The notes under the pieces were generated by a model. That model was not told the origin of the DNA, did not search any database, and saw only the letters and a program-made list of their open reading frames with translations. From the NCBI RefSeq assembly GCF_001897685.1, contig NZ_MKUG01000012.1:1-33324 (forward strand): a stretch of DNA of 33,324 nt. The letters are read 5' to 3'. Both the position numbers and the translations under genes were made by a program. Source of the DNA: Thiobacillus sp. 65-1402. GTDB taxonomy: Bacteria; Pseudomonadota; Gammaproteobacteria; Burkholderiales; Thiobacillaceae. This document shows positions 14,502 through 22,894 of this stretch, in pieces (within the stretch, counting starts at the first letter, position 1; every line of letters begins with the position of its first letter).

Positions 14502-17461
14502 ACTTTGCCCCCTGAAAAGCTCTCCGCGACCACTGCATCGGCATCTTCCAGTGCCGCTATGCCCATCCAGTAGCGCCGCGCTGCTGGCTTGATGATCACG
14601 ACTTCGTTGCGTCCGTGTACTCGCAATTCCCGCTCTGCACTGAGCGCGGTCGCAATCTTGACTTTCAGGCGCCTGCCGATACGTGCCAGTACTTCACCCA
14701 ATTCGCCTTGTGGTGCCACGACGCTCACGCTCGCATTACCCGGCCCTTCTTCCAAGACAAAGCGCACGACGCGCAAGGCCGAACTGCTTGGCAAGTCGAG
14801 CACTTCGGCGCGCATGTGCCGCTTATTGCGAACGGAAAGCCAATCCTCGATAACGGACAGGAACGTCTTGGCATACGCCGTGACCTCAGTACGACTGTCC
14901 GATGGCTCCACGGATGATTCGCGGCCGGTTTCCCATTGCCACCCGGCGCGAAGGAGGCCGTCTCGAATGACAGTTCGGTCGGCATCGTTCAGTTCGTACA
15001 GATCGAAGACAGCTTCGTCCAGTTCAGCCCATCCCCTCTCGTCGGTGCCGTTGGCGCGCAGATTCTTCTCAATCTGCAGCAGGCGCTGGCCAGCCTCAGA
15101 TTTCACTGCGCTCGTGAAATTAGGCACCGGTAGGAAGCTGAGGTCGCGAGCCAGCAGCTTCCTCTTGTAGATTCCAAACTCTGCAGCGGTCAGATAGAAG
15201 AACCATGTCGCAAAAGCAGAACTCAACACGGTGGCAAGCAAATGTGCCGTCCGCGTGTGCCCTCTCGGAAGAGACACTGCGAAGTATGAGTTCGTGAAGA
15301 CGAGATCCCGCTCGGAGACGGCCGCCAAGACGCGTGGACTCCCCAGAAGCATTTCCTTCACGATGAGAAGCGGGGCTTGATATATCTCCCGCGATCGTGG
15401 CCATTGTGCCTTCGATTGGCTGAAAGTCGGCAAATCATCGGGAATGTTGAAGTGCTGCATGTCTTTGACTTGCAGTACATCCAATCCTTTTAGCGGGCGA
15501 GCATCGCGCGTCTGATTCTCTGGGGCCCCGCGAATCAATCCAACCTGGAAGGTAGTGTCGAGTAATGAGAGTTGCTCGCCCAGATTTCTGTGGGCCGAAG
15601 TCAAGTCATCCAGCAATAGGAGGTCACGGCGCCGGCCAACGGCTGCTGCCTTGAGCTTCAACGGCTGTTCTTGGATTTCGTCGAGTGTCAAAGTGATGAC
15701 GTCACTCGGCGCCACCTCGAACGAATGAGTCCTTGCACCGCTGGGCGTCCACGGGATCTGAACGACCGTGACCTGATCCGTTCGCTGCTTCGGTCGATGA
15801 CGGGCAAAGAGAACCACTGCGGGCATGGCCGCTGTCGCGAAGAGCCAACTGCACAAATTGGACAGATTTACCAAGGTGATCGGAGCCACGGCTCGCATCA
15901 CATGCTGAGCTGCTGCCATGCCGGTGCCGCTGCGGCTGAAGAACGGCATCGCGCTAAGAATGATGCCGAAACGGGTCTTCTCATGTGAGAACTCCGCCGC
16001 TCGCAACACGAAATCCAAGCCTTCACCGCGCGGTTGCGCAGGTACGCCCGCAACCCTGGTCTTGCGCCGCGCTTCGGTTCCTGTCTGCCCCCTAAAGCTC
16101 CAAGGGGGATTGCCCACGATAAGGTCGAACTGCTTCAGCCCTGTCGGCGTCGCCAGCACGGCCTTGCCATCTCCATCACGTTCGACAGTACGAGCGTCAC
16201 CGACGAGCAATGTCCTGCCGATCAATGGCTGGAACTTCAGGGACTGCGGTGGTTGCGGGTCAGGGTCCAGCTCAAGCGCAGCCAGGTACAGGCTGAACGC
16301 AGCGACGCGAATCGCGGCTTCGCTAATGTCTACGCCATACACCTGCCCGTAGAGCGTCGAGCGGATCAGCTCCCTCGTGGGCGGCTGACCTTGCGAGCGA
16401 AGATGAACCAAGCGCCGCAGCGCTTCGACCAGGAAGACACCGGAGCCGCACGTCAAATCCAGCACCGACTCCCGTCCAGATAGACCATCCATGACCTCAT
16501 CGAGGACCAGCGAGACGACGGACAGTCGCGTGTAGTGCACGCCGTTTCGCAACGCTTCTGTGCGCTTTCCTCCAGTCTGCGGCTCAGCATGTGCAAACTG
16601 CTCGTAGATCGAGCTGATGAGCTCGACCGGAATCACGTCGAACTGGTACGGGAAGAAGCTGAGTTGCCCGCTTTCAGGATCGACAGCCTCCAGGAACTCC
16701 GCAACCCGCGTCAAATGGTGAGCTGCTGGTGTCGTTTTCACCGACGAGGGCGGAAACATATCGCCGTTGAAGGTCTGGGCCAGCCATGCGAACAGCTTGC
16801 TGGTCGCTGGCCGGTCGTGCAGGATCGCCGGCAACGCCGTGCGGCCGCATACCCGCTTCAACCGCGCCGCACTGACGATCTCGCGGTCAATCAGGTACTG
16901 GGTGAAGATCACGCGCCCAATCAAGGCCTGCGCCGCATCGCGCGCGAGATTGCCTGCGACCAAATCGCGTTCGAGACATCCAAGGTCAGACAGGAGCTTC
17001 TGATCGACGCTGGTCTTGCGATCGATGGCCGGCACCTGGGCCCAGAATTGGCCCGTCTCGATCGCCAGTCGGCCGGCCAACTCGTCCAGTTCATGAAGCG
17101 AACCTTCGATGTTCTCGAAACGCCGAATCAAATGTCTCTGGGCATCGCCTTCTTTCGCGGGTGTGCCGAAACCGTTGTACAGGTCGATACGCTGCGGCGA
17201 GATCACCCACAGCAACGGCGCGAACCCCTCGTTCCAGACCTCTCGTCGCCACTGGCTGACCAGATCGTCTGCAGGCGCGCTTTGCTCAAACTTGAAGTAG
17301 ACGGTCAACGACGACGCGCTGCGCCACAATGCGTCCGGAACAAAAACGCGGCCGTGGCGCGAGGACTGCGCCTCGGCCCCCAACCGAAGACCGGGCGCGG
17401 GTTGCCCGTCCGGCAGGTAGCCGGTTGCGGCGAGCACCTGTTCCAGCGTGGCAGTGTTCAC
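14498..17461 (-). CDS. N6-adenine DNA methyltransferase, Eco57I/type IIG-like, 987 aa
   Basis: A large gamma-class N6-adenine methylase. SAM motif I is VLDLTCGSGVFLVEAL (about 333-348) and catalytic motif IV is NPPW (451-454). The lead-in GVHYT (308-311) is the usual element before motif I in the Eco57I/PglX/type IIG group. Residues ~600-830 (LLLDDLTSAHRNLGEQLSLL, then PLKGLDVLQVKDMQHF) look like a target-recognition domain. About 150 further residues follow. The N-terminal ~100 residues resemble the nuclease-like module of type IIG enzymes (RVFVPDALWRSASSLTVYFK and LLWVISPQRIDLYNGFG). The place of the ExK motif is taken by YFK, so it is probably not a nuclease. Both neighbours overlap it by 4 nt. 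Base composition is less GC-rich than the transfer genes, consistent with cargo. Confidence 0.88.
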   Translation of the reverse strand: MNTATLEQVLAATGYLPDGQPAPGLRLGAEAQSSRHGRVFVPDALWRSASSLTVYFKFEQSAPADDLVSQWRREVWNEGFAPLLWVISPQRIDLYNGFGTPAKEGDAQRHLIRRFENIEGSLHELDELAGRLAIETGQFWAQVPAIDRKTSVDQKLLSDLGCLERDLVAGNLARDAAQALIGRVIFTQYLIDREIVSAARLKRVCGRTALPAILHDRPATSKLFAWLAQTFNGDMFPPSSVKTTPAAHHLTRVAEFLEAVDPESGQLSFFPYQFDVIPVELISSIYEQFAHAEPQTGGKRTEALRNGVHYTRLSVVSLVLDEVMDGLSGRESVLDLTCGSGVFLVEALRRLVHLRSQGQPPTRELIRSTLYGQVYGVDISEAAIRVAAFSLYLAALELDPDPQPPQSLKFQPLIGRTLLVGDARTVERDGDGKAVLATPTGLKQFDLIVGNPPWSFRGQTGTEARRKTRVAGVPAQPRGEGLDFVLRAAEFSHEKTRFGIILSAMPFFSRSGTGMAAAQHVMRAVAPITLVNLSNLCSWLFATAAMPAVVLFARHRPKQRTDQVTVVQIPWTPSGARTHSFEVAPSDVITLTLDEIQEQPLKLKAAAVGRRRDLLLLDDLTSAHRNLGEQLSLLDTTFQVGLIRGAPENQTRDARPLKGLDVLQVKDMQHFNIPDDLPTFSQSKAQWPRSREIYQAPLLIVKEMLLGSPRVLAAVSERDLVFTNSYFAVSLPRGHTRTAHLLATVLSSAFATWFFYLTAAEFGIYKRKLLARDLSFLPVPNFTSAVKSEAGQRLLQIEKNLRANGTDERGWAELDEAVFDLYELNDADRTVIRDGLLRAGWQWETGRESSVEPSDSRTEVTAYAKTFLSVIEDWLSVRNKRHMRAEVLDLPSSSALRVVRFVLEEGPGNASVSVVAPQGELGEVLARIGRRLKVKIATALSAERELRVHGRNEVVIIKPAARRYWMGIAALEDADAVVAESFSGGKV

Positions 17462-17934
17462 GCCCTACTCCGGATAGCTTCGGGTGGAAACGGCAACGCT
17501 GCCTGGCTCGGCGTCGGGACGATCGGCAGCATGTGCTGCTGAAGCCGCATGATCAACGGATCGAGCGGGATGACGAGAGTCGGTTGCGTCGGCGCCGGTC
17601 CAATCCCCTCGGGGCCGATATCGCACAGGGTCGCCGAAGTGGCCGTCACGAACGCCACGGACCCATTCAGCGCCAATGCGCTACTCGTGCCCAGCAACCG
17701 AAAGAGCGCGTCAACGCCGACGCTGACGGTGGCGATGTGCACTCCCAACGAGCTGACCAACTCATTGGTAACGGCCAAGCCTAGGAGATCCGCGAAGGTG
17801 AATCGGGCAGCCTTCCCGGTCTTGGACGCCAAGTAGGGCACGGTCTTGCGCCAATGCCGCACCGTTTCGACGGACACGCCGGTTAGCGTGCGCATCTGGT
17901 CCTGAGTGTACTGGATGGCGGTGACGGCAGACAT
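17458..17934 (-). CDS. MerR-like helix-turn-helix protein of the methylase cassette
   Basis: A 158-residue protein with an N-terminal MerR-type winged helix: YTQDQMRTLTGVSVETVRHW (helix-turn-helix), then TVPYLASKTGKAARFTFADL, the wing plus following helix. The remainder is hydrophobic and Pro-rich (GPEGIGPAPTQPTLVIPLDP) with no Cys pair for metal binding and no typical long MerR dimerisation coil. It is the first gene of the cassette and overlaps the methylase start by 4 nt. It may autoregulate the operon or act as a DNA-binding subunit. The ATG at 17934 is preferred over an upstream in-frame TTG (17949); neither has a strong ribosome site. Confidence 0.75.
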   Translation of the reverse strand: MSAVTAIQYTQDQMRTLTGVSVETVRHWRKTVPYLASKTGKAARFTFADLLGLAVTNELVSSLGVHIATVSVGVDALFRLLGTSSALALNGSVAFVTATSATLCDIGPEGIGPAPTQPTLVIPLDPLIMRLQQHMLPIVPTPSQAALPFPPEAIRSRA

Positions 17935-17960
17935 TCGCGTTGCTGGCAACTAGAAAATAT

Positions 17961-17971
17961 GCAGATTCTGC
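17961..17971. promoter_or_regulatory. small dyad upstream of the MerR-like gene
   Basis: GCAGATTCTGC is a perfect 5+1+5 palindrome 27 nt upstream of the MerR-like start codon. MerR-type regulators bind dyads in their own promoters, so it may be an operator. No good -35/-10 pair could be fixed around it. Confidence 0.25.
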
Positions 17972-18096
17972 CATGCAAAGGTGTGCTTCTCAACAGGTAA
18001 AGGCCGGTTCAGCCGCCTATCCCACAAGCCTTCCAAGCTTCCGAAAGTCGCGACCATCAGAGCGCATCGCGAACGTGTGGATAGGGGCAAGACGCA

Positions 18097-18119
18097 AGGC
18101 GCCCCCGGAAGGGGCGCCT
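18097..18119 (-). terminator. strong hairpin downstream of radC-like gene
   Basis: AGGCGCCCC (18097-18105), a 5-nt loop, and GGGGCGCCT (18111-18119) make a 9-bp GC-rich stem 6 nt after the radC stop on the minus strand. The following minus-strand sequence is TGCGTCTTGCC, only weakly T-rich. It probably insulates the transfer operon from the cassette further on. Confidence 0.55.
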
Positions 18120-18124
18120 GCGGA

Positions 18125-18619
18125 CTACAACAAGCCGGCTTCGGCGAACGAGTACGGGCTGCCCTTGCCGACGATGAAGTGATCCAGCACCCGGACATCG
18201 ACGGTGGCCAGGGCGCTCTTCAGCCGCTCGGTGATCACACGATCAGCGGCCGAGGGCTCGGTGTTCCCCGAGGGATGCTGATGCGCCAGGATCAGCGCCG
18301 AAGCGTTGAGCGCCAGCGCACGCTGGACCACCACCCTCGGATACACCGAAGTCTGGTCGACCGTGCCCTTGAACAGCGGCTCGTAGGCGAGCACCTGGTG
18401 CTGGTTGTCGAGAAACACGACGGCGAAGATTTCGTTCGGCTCCGCGACCAGTTTCAGGCGCAGGTAGTCGCGCACGGCGGCGGGACTGCCCAGCGCCGGA
18501 CCGGCCTTGAACACGCGGTTCTCCAGCAGGGTGATGGCCTGCTGGATGATCCAGTCTTCGTGCTGGGCGGCGATCAGGGTGAGCGACTCCGGGCGGGAGT
18601 CGGCGATGGCAAGAGACAT
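18125..18619 (-). CDS. radC: RadC-like JAB/MPN-domain protein
   Basis: RadC-type proteins of mobile elements carry a JAMM metal-site fold; a role in recombination or repair is assumed but not proven. This one has 164 residues and shows the complete motif: Glu63 ([11 protein letters not shown]), [15 protein letters not shown] with His113, His115 and Asp126. It lacks the N-terminal HhH region of full-length chromosomal RadC, as usual for element-borne copies. The ATG at 18619 is supported by GGAGG 6 nt upstream. A ~195-nt gap separates it from the Dsb-like gene, so it may have its own promoter. Confidence 0.9.
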   Translation of the reverse strand: MSLAIADSRPESLTLIAAQHEDWIIQQAITLLENRVFKAGPALGSPAAVRDYLRLKLVAEPNEIFAVVFLDNQHQVLAYEPLFKGTVDQTSVYPRVVVQRALALNASALILAHQHPSGNTEPSAADRVITERLKSALATVDVRVLDHFIVGKGSPYSFAEAGLL

Positions 18620-18717
18620 GGCGAACCTCCAATGGATGAGATCGGAGGGCGCCTGCCCCAGGAGGGCAAACCCTCCGGGGGACGATGGGGATGGAACAGG
18701 TGACGAGCGGGCATCCA

Positions 18718-18735
18718 CCACCGCGGATGCGGTGG
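18718..18735. repeat. hairpin between dsb-like and radC-like genes
   Basis: CCACCGC-GGAT-GCGGTGG is a perfect 7-bp stem with a tetraloop, 80 nt after the stop of the Dsb-like gene and 99 nt before the radC-like start. A second perfect hairpin, GGAGGG-CAAA-CCCTCC, lies at 18662-18677 in the radC leader. Either may stop read-through or structure the radC leader RNA. The 18620-18814 interval holds no gene I can support. Confidence 0.35.
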
Positions 18736-18814
18736 CTGTTCGCGTCAAGGGATGCGATGCGAACGGGTTTCGATCAACGCGGACGAGCCGCGCCGCAGCC
18801 TTGAAGATCGATGG

Positions 18815-19558
18815 CTACCTGGGCATGTCACCGGCGACGCCGGCGGGCATGTCTGGGGAATGGGCGGGTTCGGCCGCGGTCGTGCTGCCGGCGGCGAGCA
18901 GGTCGATGGCCGACAGCAAGGCATCGCCTTCGACGGGACCGTGCAGCAGGAGGGTCTTGCCGGACTCGCGGTCGCGCAGTTGCAGGGCCGGCGTGGCCGC
19001 GATGCCCTGCTGTGCTGCTTCCGCCGCCTGGGCACGGATGACGGCATCGGGGCGCTCGCTGTCGAGACAACCCTGCATGGCCGGCGTGAGGTCGGGATAG
19101 CGCAGGCCCTCCGGCAGGCCCTGGCCGTCGCCACGGGTGTTTGCGTAGAGCCAGGCCACTGCCTGCCAAAGCGCGGCGTGTCCGCCCGTCTCGCCCGCGC
19201 ACTCGGCCAGGCGTGCCCCGGCAGTCGCGGCCGGCTCGTGCATGGACAGCGGCAGGTGGTGCCACTGCCAGTTCACCTCGGGATGGGCGTCGATCCAGCG
19301 CTTGAGTTCGGGGAAGTAGGCCCGGCAGTACGGACACTCCAGGTCGGCGTAGCCGACCACCGTGAAGCGCGCATCGGCACGGCCATACAGCCAGGGCGGG
19401 CCAGCCGGTTTCGGCCCCTCGGACCCGGCGGCGGCCAGGGGCATGGACTCGGTTGCCGGATGCGGCGCGCGCAGCAGCATCCACGAGGCAACCGCAATCG
19501 TCACCACGATCAGCAGACCGATCCAGGGATGACGGCGGGCGAATGAGGGCAGGCGCAT
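18815..19558 (-). CDS. membrane-anchored DsbA/DsbG-like thiol oxidoreductase
   Basis: A periplasmic disulfide oxidoreductase or isomerase that probably folds the Cys-rich transfer proteins encoded nearby (TIGR03755, TIGR03756). The ATG at 19558 gives 247 residues with an N-terminal membrane anchor (WIGLLIVVTIAVASWMLL, about 12-29). The active site is ADLECPYCRAYF (CPYC at 75-78), and the cis-Pro loop GIAATPALQL is also present. It begins 13 nt after the conjugative ATPase gene and belongs to that operon. An in-frame ATG 57 nt upstream exists but would overlap the ATPase gene and put charged residues before the anchor. Confidence 0.9.
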   Translation of the reverse strand: MRLPSFARRHPWIGLLIVVTIAVASWMLLRAPHPATESMPLAAAGSEGPKPAGPPWLYGRADARFTVVGYADLECPYCRAYFPELKRWIDAHPEVNWQWHHLPLSMHEPAATAGARLAECAGETGGHAALWQAVAWLYANTRGDGQGLPEGLRYPDLTPAMQGCLDSERPDAVIRAQAAEAAQQGIAATPALQLRDRESGKTLLLHGPVEGDALLSAIDLLAAGSTTAAEPAHSPDMPAGVAGDMPR

Positions 19559-19571
19559 CGTGTCGCTCCCG

Positions 19572-22460
19572 TCAGGCCAACGTATCCAGCGCCAGCGGTT
19601 CGATGCCCCGCGCACGGTCGATCTTCTCGGCCACGCGGAAGGCGGCGTCCAGCTCGCTGATGCCGTGCTGCTGCATCAACTGGAAGCGTTCGGCCTTCTC
19701 TTCGGGCTCGGTCATCGCCATCGCCAGGTAGAGGCTGGGCGGCACGGCGCGGAACAGCACTTCCATCGACTTGGACAGGATGACGCCCTCGCTGAACTTG
19801 CCGGCCTCCTTGCGGGCCGAGAGCATCAGCGCCTTCTGCGAAGCGTTGAGTTCGCGGAAGCGCGCGATCTTCTCGACTTCATCGGGCGGCATCGACAGGC
19901 AGATCCACCACTCGATCATGTTGAGCATGGGCTCGGCCGCTTTCGGCAGGTCGTCCAGGTTCTGCGTGGCGAGCCAGAACCAGGCGCCGAGCTTGCGCCA
20001 CATCTTGGTGATCTTGACCACGTAGGGCGCGAGCAGCGGGTTCTTCGTGATGATGTGGCCTTCGTCCGTCACGTTGATGATCGGGCGGCCCAGGAACTGG
20101 TCGCGCTCGGCGATGTTGTTGACGGTGTTGATGAGCGAGATGTAGGCAATCGAGAGTTGGGCGTTGTAGCCCTCGCGCGCGAAGGTGGCGAGATCCACGA
20201 TGGTGATGTCCGCCTCGGGCCACGGCGTGCCGGACCGGTCGAACATCTCGCCGTCCACGCCTTGGCAGAACATGTCCATGGCGTCGGCCATCTCCAGCAG
20301 CCGTGCGCGCCGCATCTCAGGCAGCGTGGCGTCGCGGGCGCGCTCGCGCAGCGCCTCGCGCACGTCGCGGGTCAGTACCGTGCGCTTCTCCGCTACGCAG
20401 CGCTGGGCCGCATCGAGGATGCACTGGCGGATCAGGCTGCGGTCGGCGCGCGTCATGCGCGCTTCTTCCTTGTCCTCGCCGCCGGTGATCATCAGCCGTG
20501 CAGTGATCTCCAGTTCGCCGAGCACGTCACGCTGCTCATCGCCTTCCACGGCCATGCCGGCATCGGTCTGGTCTTCGTCGAGCGCATCAGCGTCCAGCGT
20601 CTGTACCTGGCTCGGCGTATCGACCAGGCGCCAGGCGTCGGCGAACGGAGCCAGACTGACGCCCGCGCCGGGCGCGAGCTTCACCCGATGCACGGTGAGA
20701 CCCAGCCGTGCGGCGAAGTCGCCGAACAGGCCGAAGCTGTTGCCCGCCTCGACGATGAACAGGCGCGGCCGATAGATCGCCGTCACCTGATTCAGGATGT
20801 TGTTGAGCGTCGCGCTCTTGCCCGAACCCGTGGGGCCGAACAGGAACAGATGCGCGTTCATCTGCCGGTCGAGGCGGTTCAACGGATCGAAGGTGATCGG
20901 CCCGCCGCCGCGGTTGAAGAACGTGATGCCCGGATGCCCCGTGCCCTGGCTGCGGCCCCAGACCGGCGCCAGGTTCGCCGCATGTTGCGCGAACATGAGC
21001 TGGGTGTACCACTGGCGCTTGTCGGCAGCCGGATCGAACACGCACGGCAGCCAGCGCAGATAGCTGTTCAGCGGCGCCACCTCGTCTTCCTCGCGCACCG
21101 GCTGCAGGCCGGCGTTGAGCATCACGTTGACGAGCTGCAGGCCGCGCGCATCGAGCTGGGCCAGGTCGCGGCCGCGCAGGTAGAACGCCAGCGCGCCGCG
21201 GTAGAGCTTGTGCGCACTGCCGATCAGGCCGCGCGCCTGCTGCACGTCCTGCCGGGTCTGCTCCGAGGCCAGGGTCTCGCCGACGGCCTTCCTGGCGAGG
21301 TGGTTGAGGTGTGCCTCCAGCACGTCCTGGGGCGTGGCGACCAGCGTCAGGCACATCACCGTGTCCTCGGGCATCTGGTCGAACAGCGCGTTCATGGCGT
21401 CGCCGCCCTTGCGCGTCTCGCCCGTCAGATGGCCCGTCACGGGTGGCGTGCGCAGGCGATCCATCACGATCACCCGATGCGGCATGCCGTCGAAGAACCA
21501 CAGGCCGTTCGGCACGTCCGAGCGTGGCTGGCCGAAGAACAGGCGCTGCGCGAAGTCGGTGCCGCTGGCGAGTTCGATCTCGCCCTCCTCCCGCTCTTCC
21601 GGGTAGCGGGTCAGCGCGTAGAAGCGTTCCCGGTCTTCGGCAGTGGCGCCGAGCAAGGTCGGGTTCGGGTTGAACCAGCGCAGCAGCCAGGCGTGGATGT
21701 CCGCCGCGCCGAGACGCCGGGCCTTCACGCCGGCATTCGCCAGCCCGCCGACGAGGCGGTCGCAGATCGTGGTCAGCGCCTGCTCGGGCGACTGGCCGCG
21801 CCGCGAGGCCGGGGCGGCGGACGTGCGGCGGTAGACCACCATGCGCACGCGCCGGACCTGGCCGCGCCACGGCAGGCGCGTCACCGTGGTGTCCTCGAAC
21901 AGGCCACCCGGCTTGGCGATGGCCCGCAGGTGATGGGCGAAGAAGCGCAGGTAGAAGTCGCTGAACGCGCTGCCCTGCGCACGCGGCTGCAGGTAGTTCG
22001 CCAGGGAGCGCAGATAGTTGTCCCAGTCGGCCTCGTCCTGGGCGTAGAGCTGCACCACCCAAGGGTTGTCGTCCAACTCGTCGAAGGAGTCCTGCAGGGC
22101 GTTCTCCAGCGCATCGCGCGCCTGCCATAGCCAGGCCATCTCGCGGCCCTCGGTGCCGACCGGCGCCAGTTCGAAGAAGGCCGCCACCGACTGGCCGTCT
22201 TCCAGCAACATGCACTTGCTGCCGGGCAGGTACTCGACCCAGGGCAGCAAGTCCGCGAACGACGGCGCGACGCCATAGAGCGCATCGTGGTCGGCCTGGG
22301 TGGCCGGTCTGCGCCGGCCCCGGCCGAGCGCGCTGCCCGGCTCGGCGACACCCTGTGCCGCCAAGGCCGTTACGTGCCGTGCCCAGGCATCATCGGTCGC
22401 ATCCGCGGCGTCAGCAGGCGATGCGCCGGGCTTGCGTGACCACGGCAGCGACCAGGCCAT
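19572..22460 (-). CDS. traC: conjugative transfer ATPase, VirB4/TraC family (TIGR03744)
   Basis: The energising ATPase of the type IV secretion apparatus, working at the cytoplasmic face to drive pilus assembly. It has 962 residues, normal for TIGR03744. Walker A is GPTGSGKS (542-549) and Walker B is in PIINVTDEGHII. The sensor region WFWLATQNLDDLPKAAEPML is characteristic of VirB4/TraC proteins. The N-terminal half (PSFADLLPWVEYLPG to AHLNHLARKAVG) is the usual TraC-type domain. Its start shares one nucleotide with the stop of the lipoprotein gene (TGATG arrangement). Confidence 0.96.
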   Translation of the reverse strand: MAWSLPWSRKPGASPADAADATDDAWARHVTALAAQGVAEPGSALGRGRRRPATQADHDALYGVAPSFADLLPWVEYLPGSKCMLLEDGQSVAAFFELAPVGTEGREMAWLWQARDALENALQDSFDELDDNPWVVQLYAQDEADWDNYLRSLANYLQPRAQGSAFSDFYLRFFAHHLRAIAKPGGLFEDTTVTRLPWRGQVRRVRMVVYRRTSAAPASRRGQSPEQALTTICDRLVGGLANAGVKARRLGAADIHAWLLRWFNPNPTLLGATAEDRERFYALTRYPEEREEGEIELASGTDFAQRLFFGQPRSDVPNGLWFFDGMPHRVIVMDRLRTPPVTGHLTGETRKGGDAMNALFDQMPEDTVMCLTLVATPQDVLEAHLNHLARKAVGETLASEQTRQDVQQARGLIGSAHKLYRGALAFYLRGRDLAQLDARGLQLVNVMLNAGLQPVREEDEVAPLNSYLRWLPCVFDPAADKRQWYTQLMFAQHAANLAPVWGRSQGTGHPGITFFNRGGGPITFDPLNRLDRQMNAHLFLFGPTGSGKSATLNNILNQVTAIYRPRLFIVEAGNSFGLFGDFAARLGLTVHRVKLAPGAGVSLAPFADAWRLVDTPSQVQTLDADALDEDQTDAGMAVEGDEQRDVLGELEITARLMITGGEDKEEARMTRADRSLIRQCILDAAQRCVAEKRTVLTRDVREALRERARDATLPEMRRARLLEMADAMDMFCQGVDGEMFDRSGTPWPEADITIVDLATFAREGYNAQLSIAYISLINTVNNIAERDQFLGRPIINVTDEGHIITKNPLLAPYVVKITKMWRKLGAWFWLATQNLDDLPKAAEPMLNMIEWWICLSMPPDEVEKIARFRELNASQKALMLSARKEAGKFSEGVILSKSMEVLFRAVPPSLYLAMAMTEPEEKAERFQLMQQHGISELDAAFRVAEKIDRARGIEPLALDTLA

Positions 22461-22894
22461 CAGTAGTCCTCCACGCGCTCGCCCGGCATCGCGTACTGCA
22501 CGCGCTGGTAGAGCGGGAACACCGTGCTGTAGCCGGGCACCGGCACCGGGTCGGTGCCCGCCAGGTGCGGGAACACGTACATCACCAGGTCGGGGTTCGG
22601 CAGGCGGTGGAACTGGCGGTAGATCTCGTTCTGCGCGGTACGGGTGTAGCGCGCCTGCACGCCGGGCGCCGCCTGCACATCGGCCTCGACCAGCGGCCGG
22701 CGCAGGCCCTGGCGCGCATCGAGCAGTTGCCGCGCGGCCTGGCCGCCGCCCGCGCTGCCGCCGGTCTCCCGATGCCAGATGTCGAGCATGGTGCTGTCGC
22801 CGTGTGGCAGCAGCTTCTCCTTGCTGGTGGCGCAGCCGCCGAGCAGGGTGGCCGCCAGCAGGACGGCGGCCGCGTCAATCCAGATCCGAGGCAT
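22460..22894 (-). CDS. TIGR03751 family conjugative transfer lipoprotein
   Basis: A 144-residue lipoprotein of the mating apparatus, comparable in place to TraV/VirB7. The signal ends in a lipobox LLGGC (Cys21) followed by ATSKEKLLPHGDSTMLDIWH. Conserved features include RQFHRLPNPDLVMYVFPH and the C-terminal GYSTVFPLYQRVQYAMPGE. It overlaps the TIGR03752 gene by 20 nt and abuts the ATPase gene. It is expected in the outer membrane or periplasm. Confidence 0.93.
   Translation of the reverse strand: MPRIWIDAAAVLLAATLLGGCATSKEKLLPHGDSTMLDIWHRETGGSAGGGQAARQLLDARQGLRRPLVEADVQAAPGVQARYTRTAQNEIYRQFHRLPNPDLVMYVFPHLAGTDPVPVPGYSTVFPLYQRVQYAMPGERVEDY

Noticed and set aside
14498-17461. Methylase as PglX of a BREX system, given the brxR/brxF remnant nearby
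   Set aside because: It is more than 12 kb away on the other strand, shorter than usual PglX, and overlaps its own small partner genes; no pglZ or brxC accompanies it.
19560-22130. 856-codon open frame on the plus strand
   Set aside because: It lies opposite the conjugative ATPase gene, whose Walker motifs and family match are unambiguous; the antisense translation is compositionally odd (His/Gln/Arg/Val-rich).
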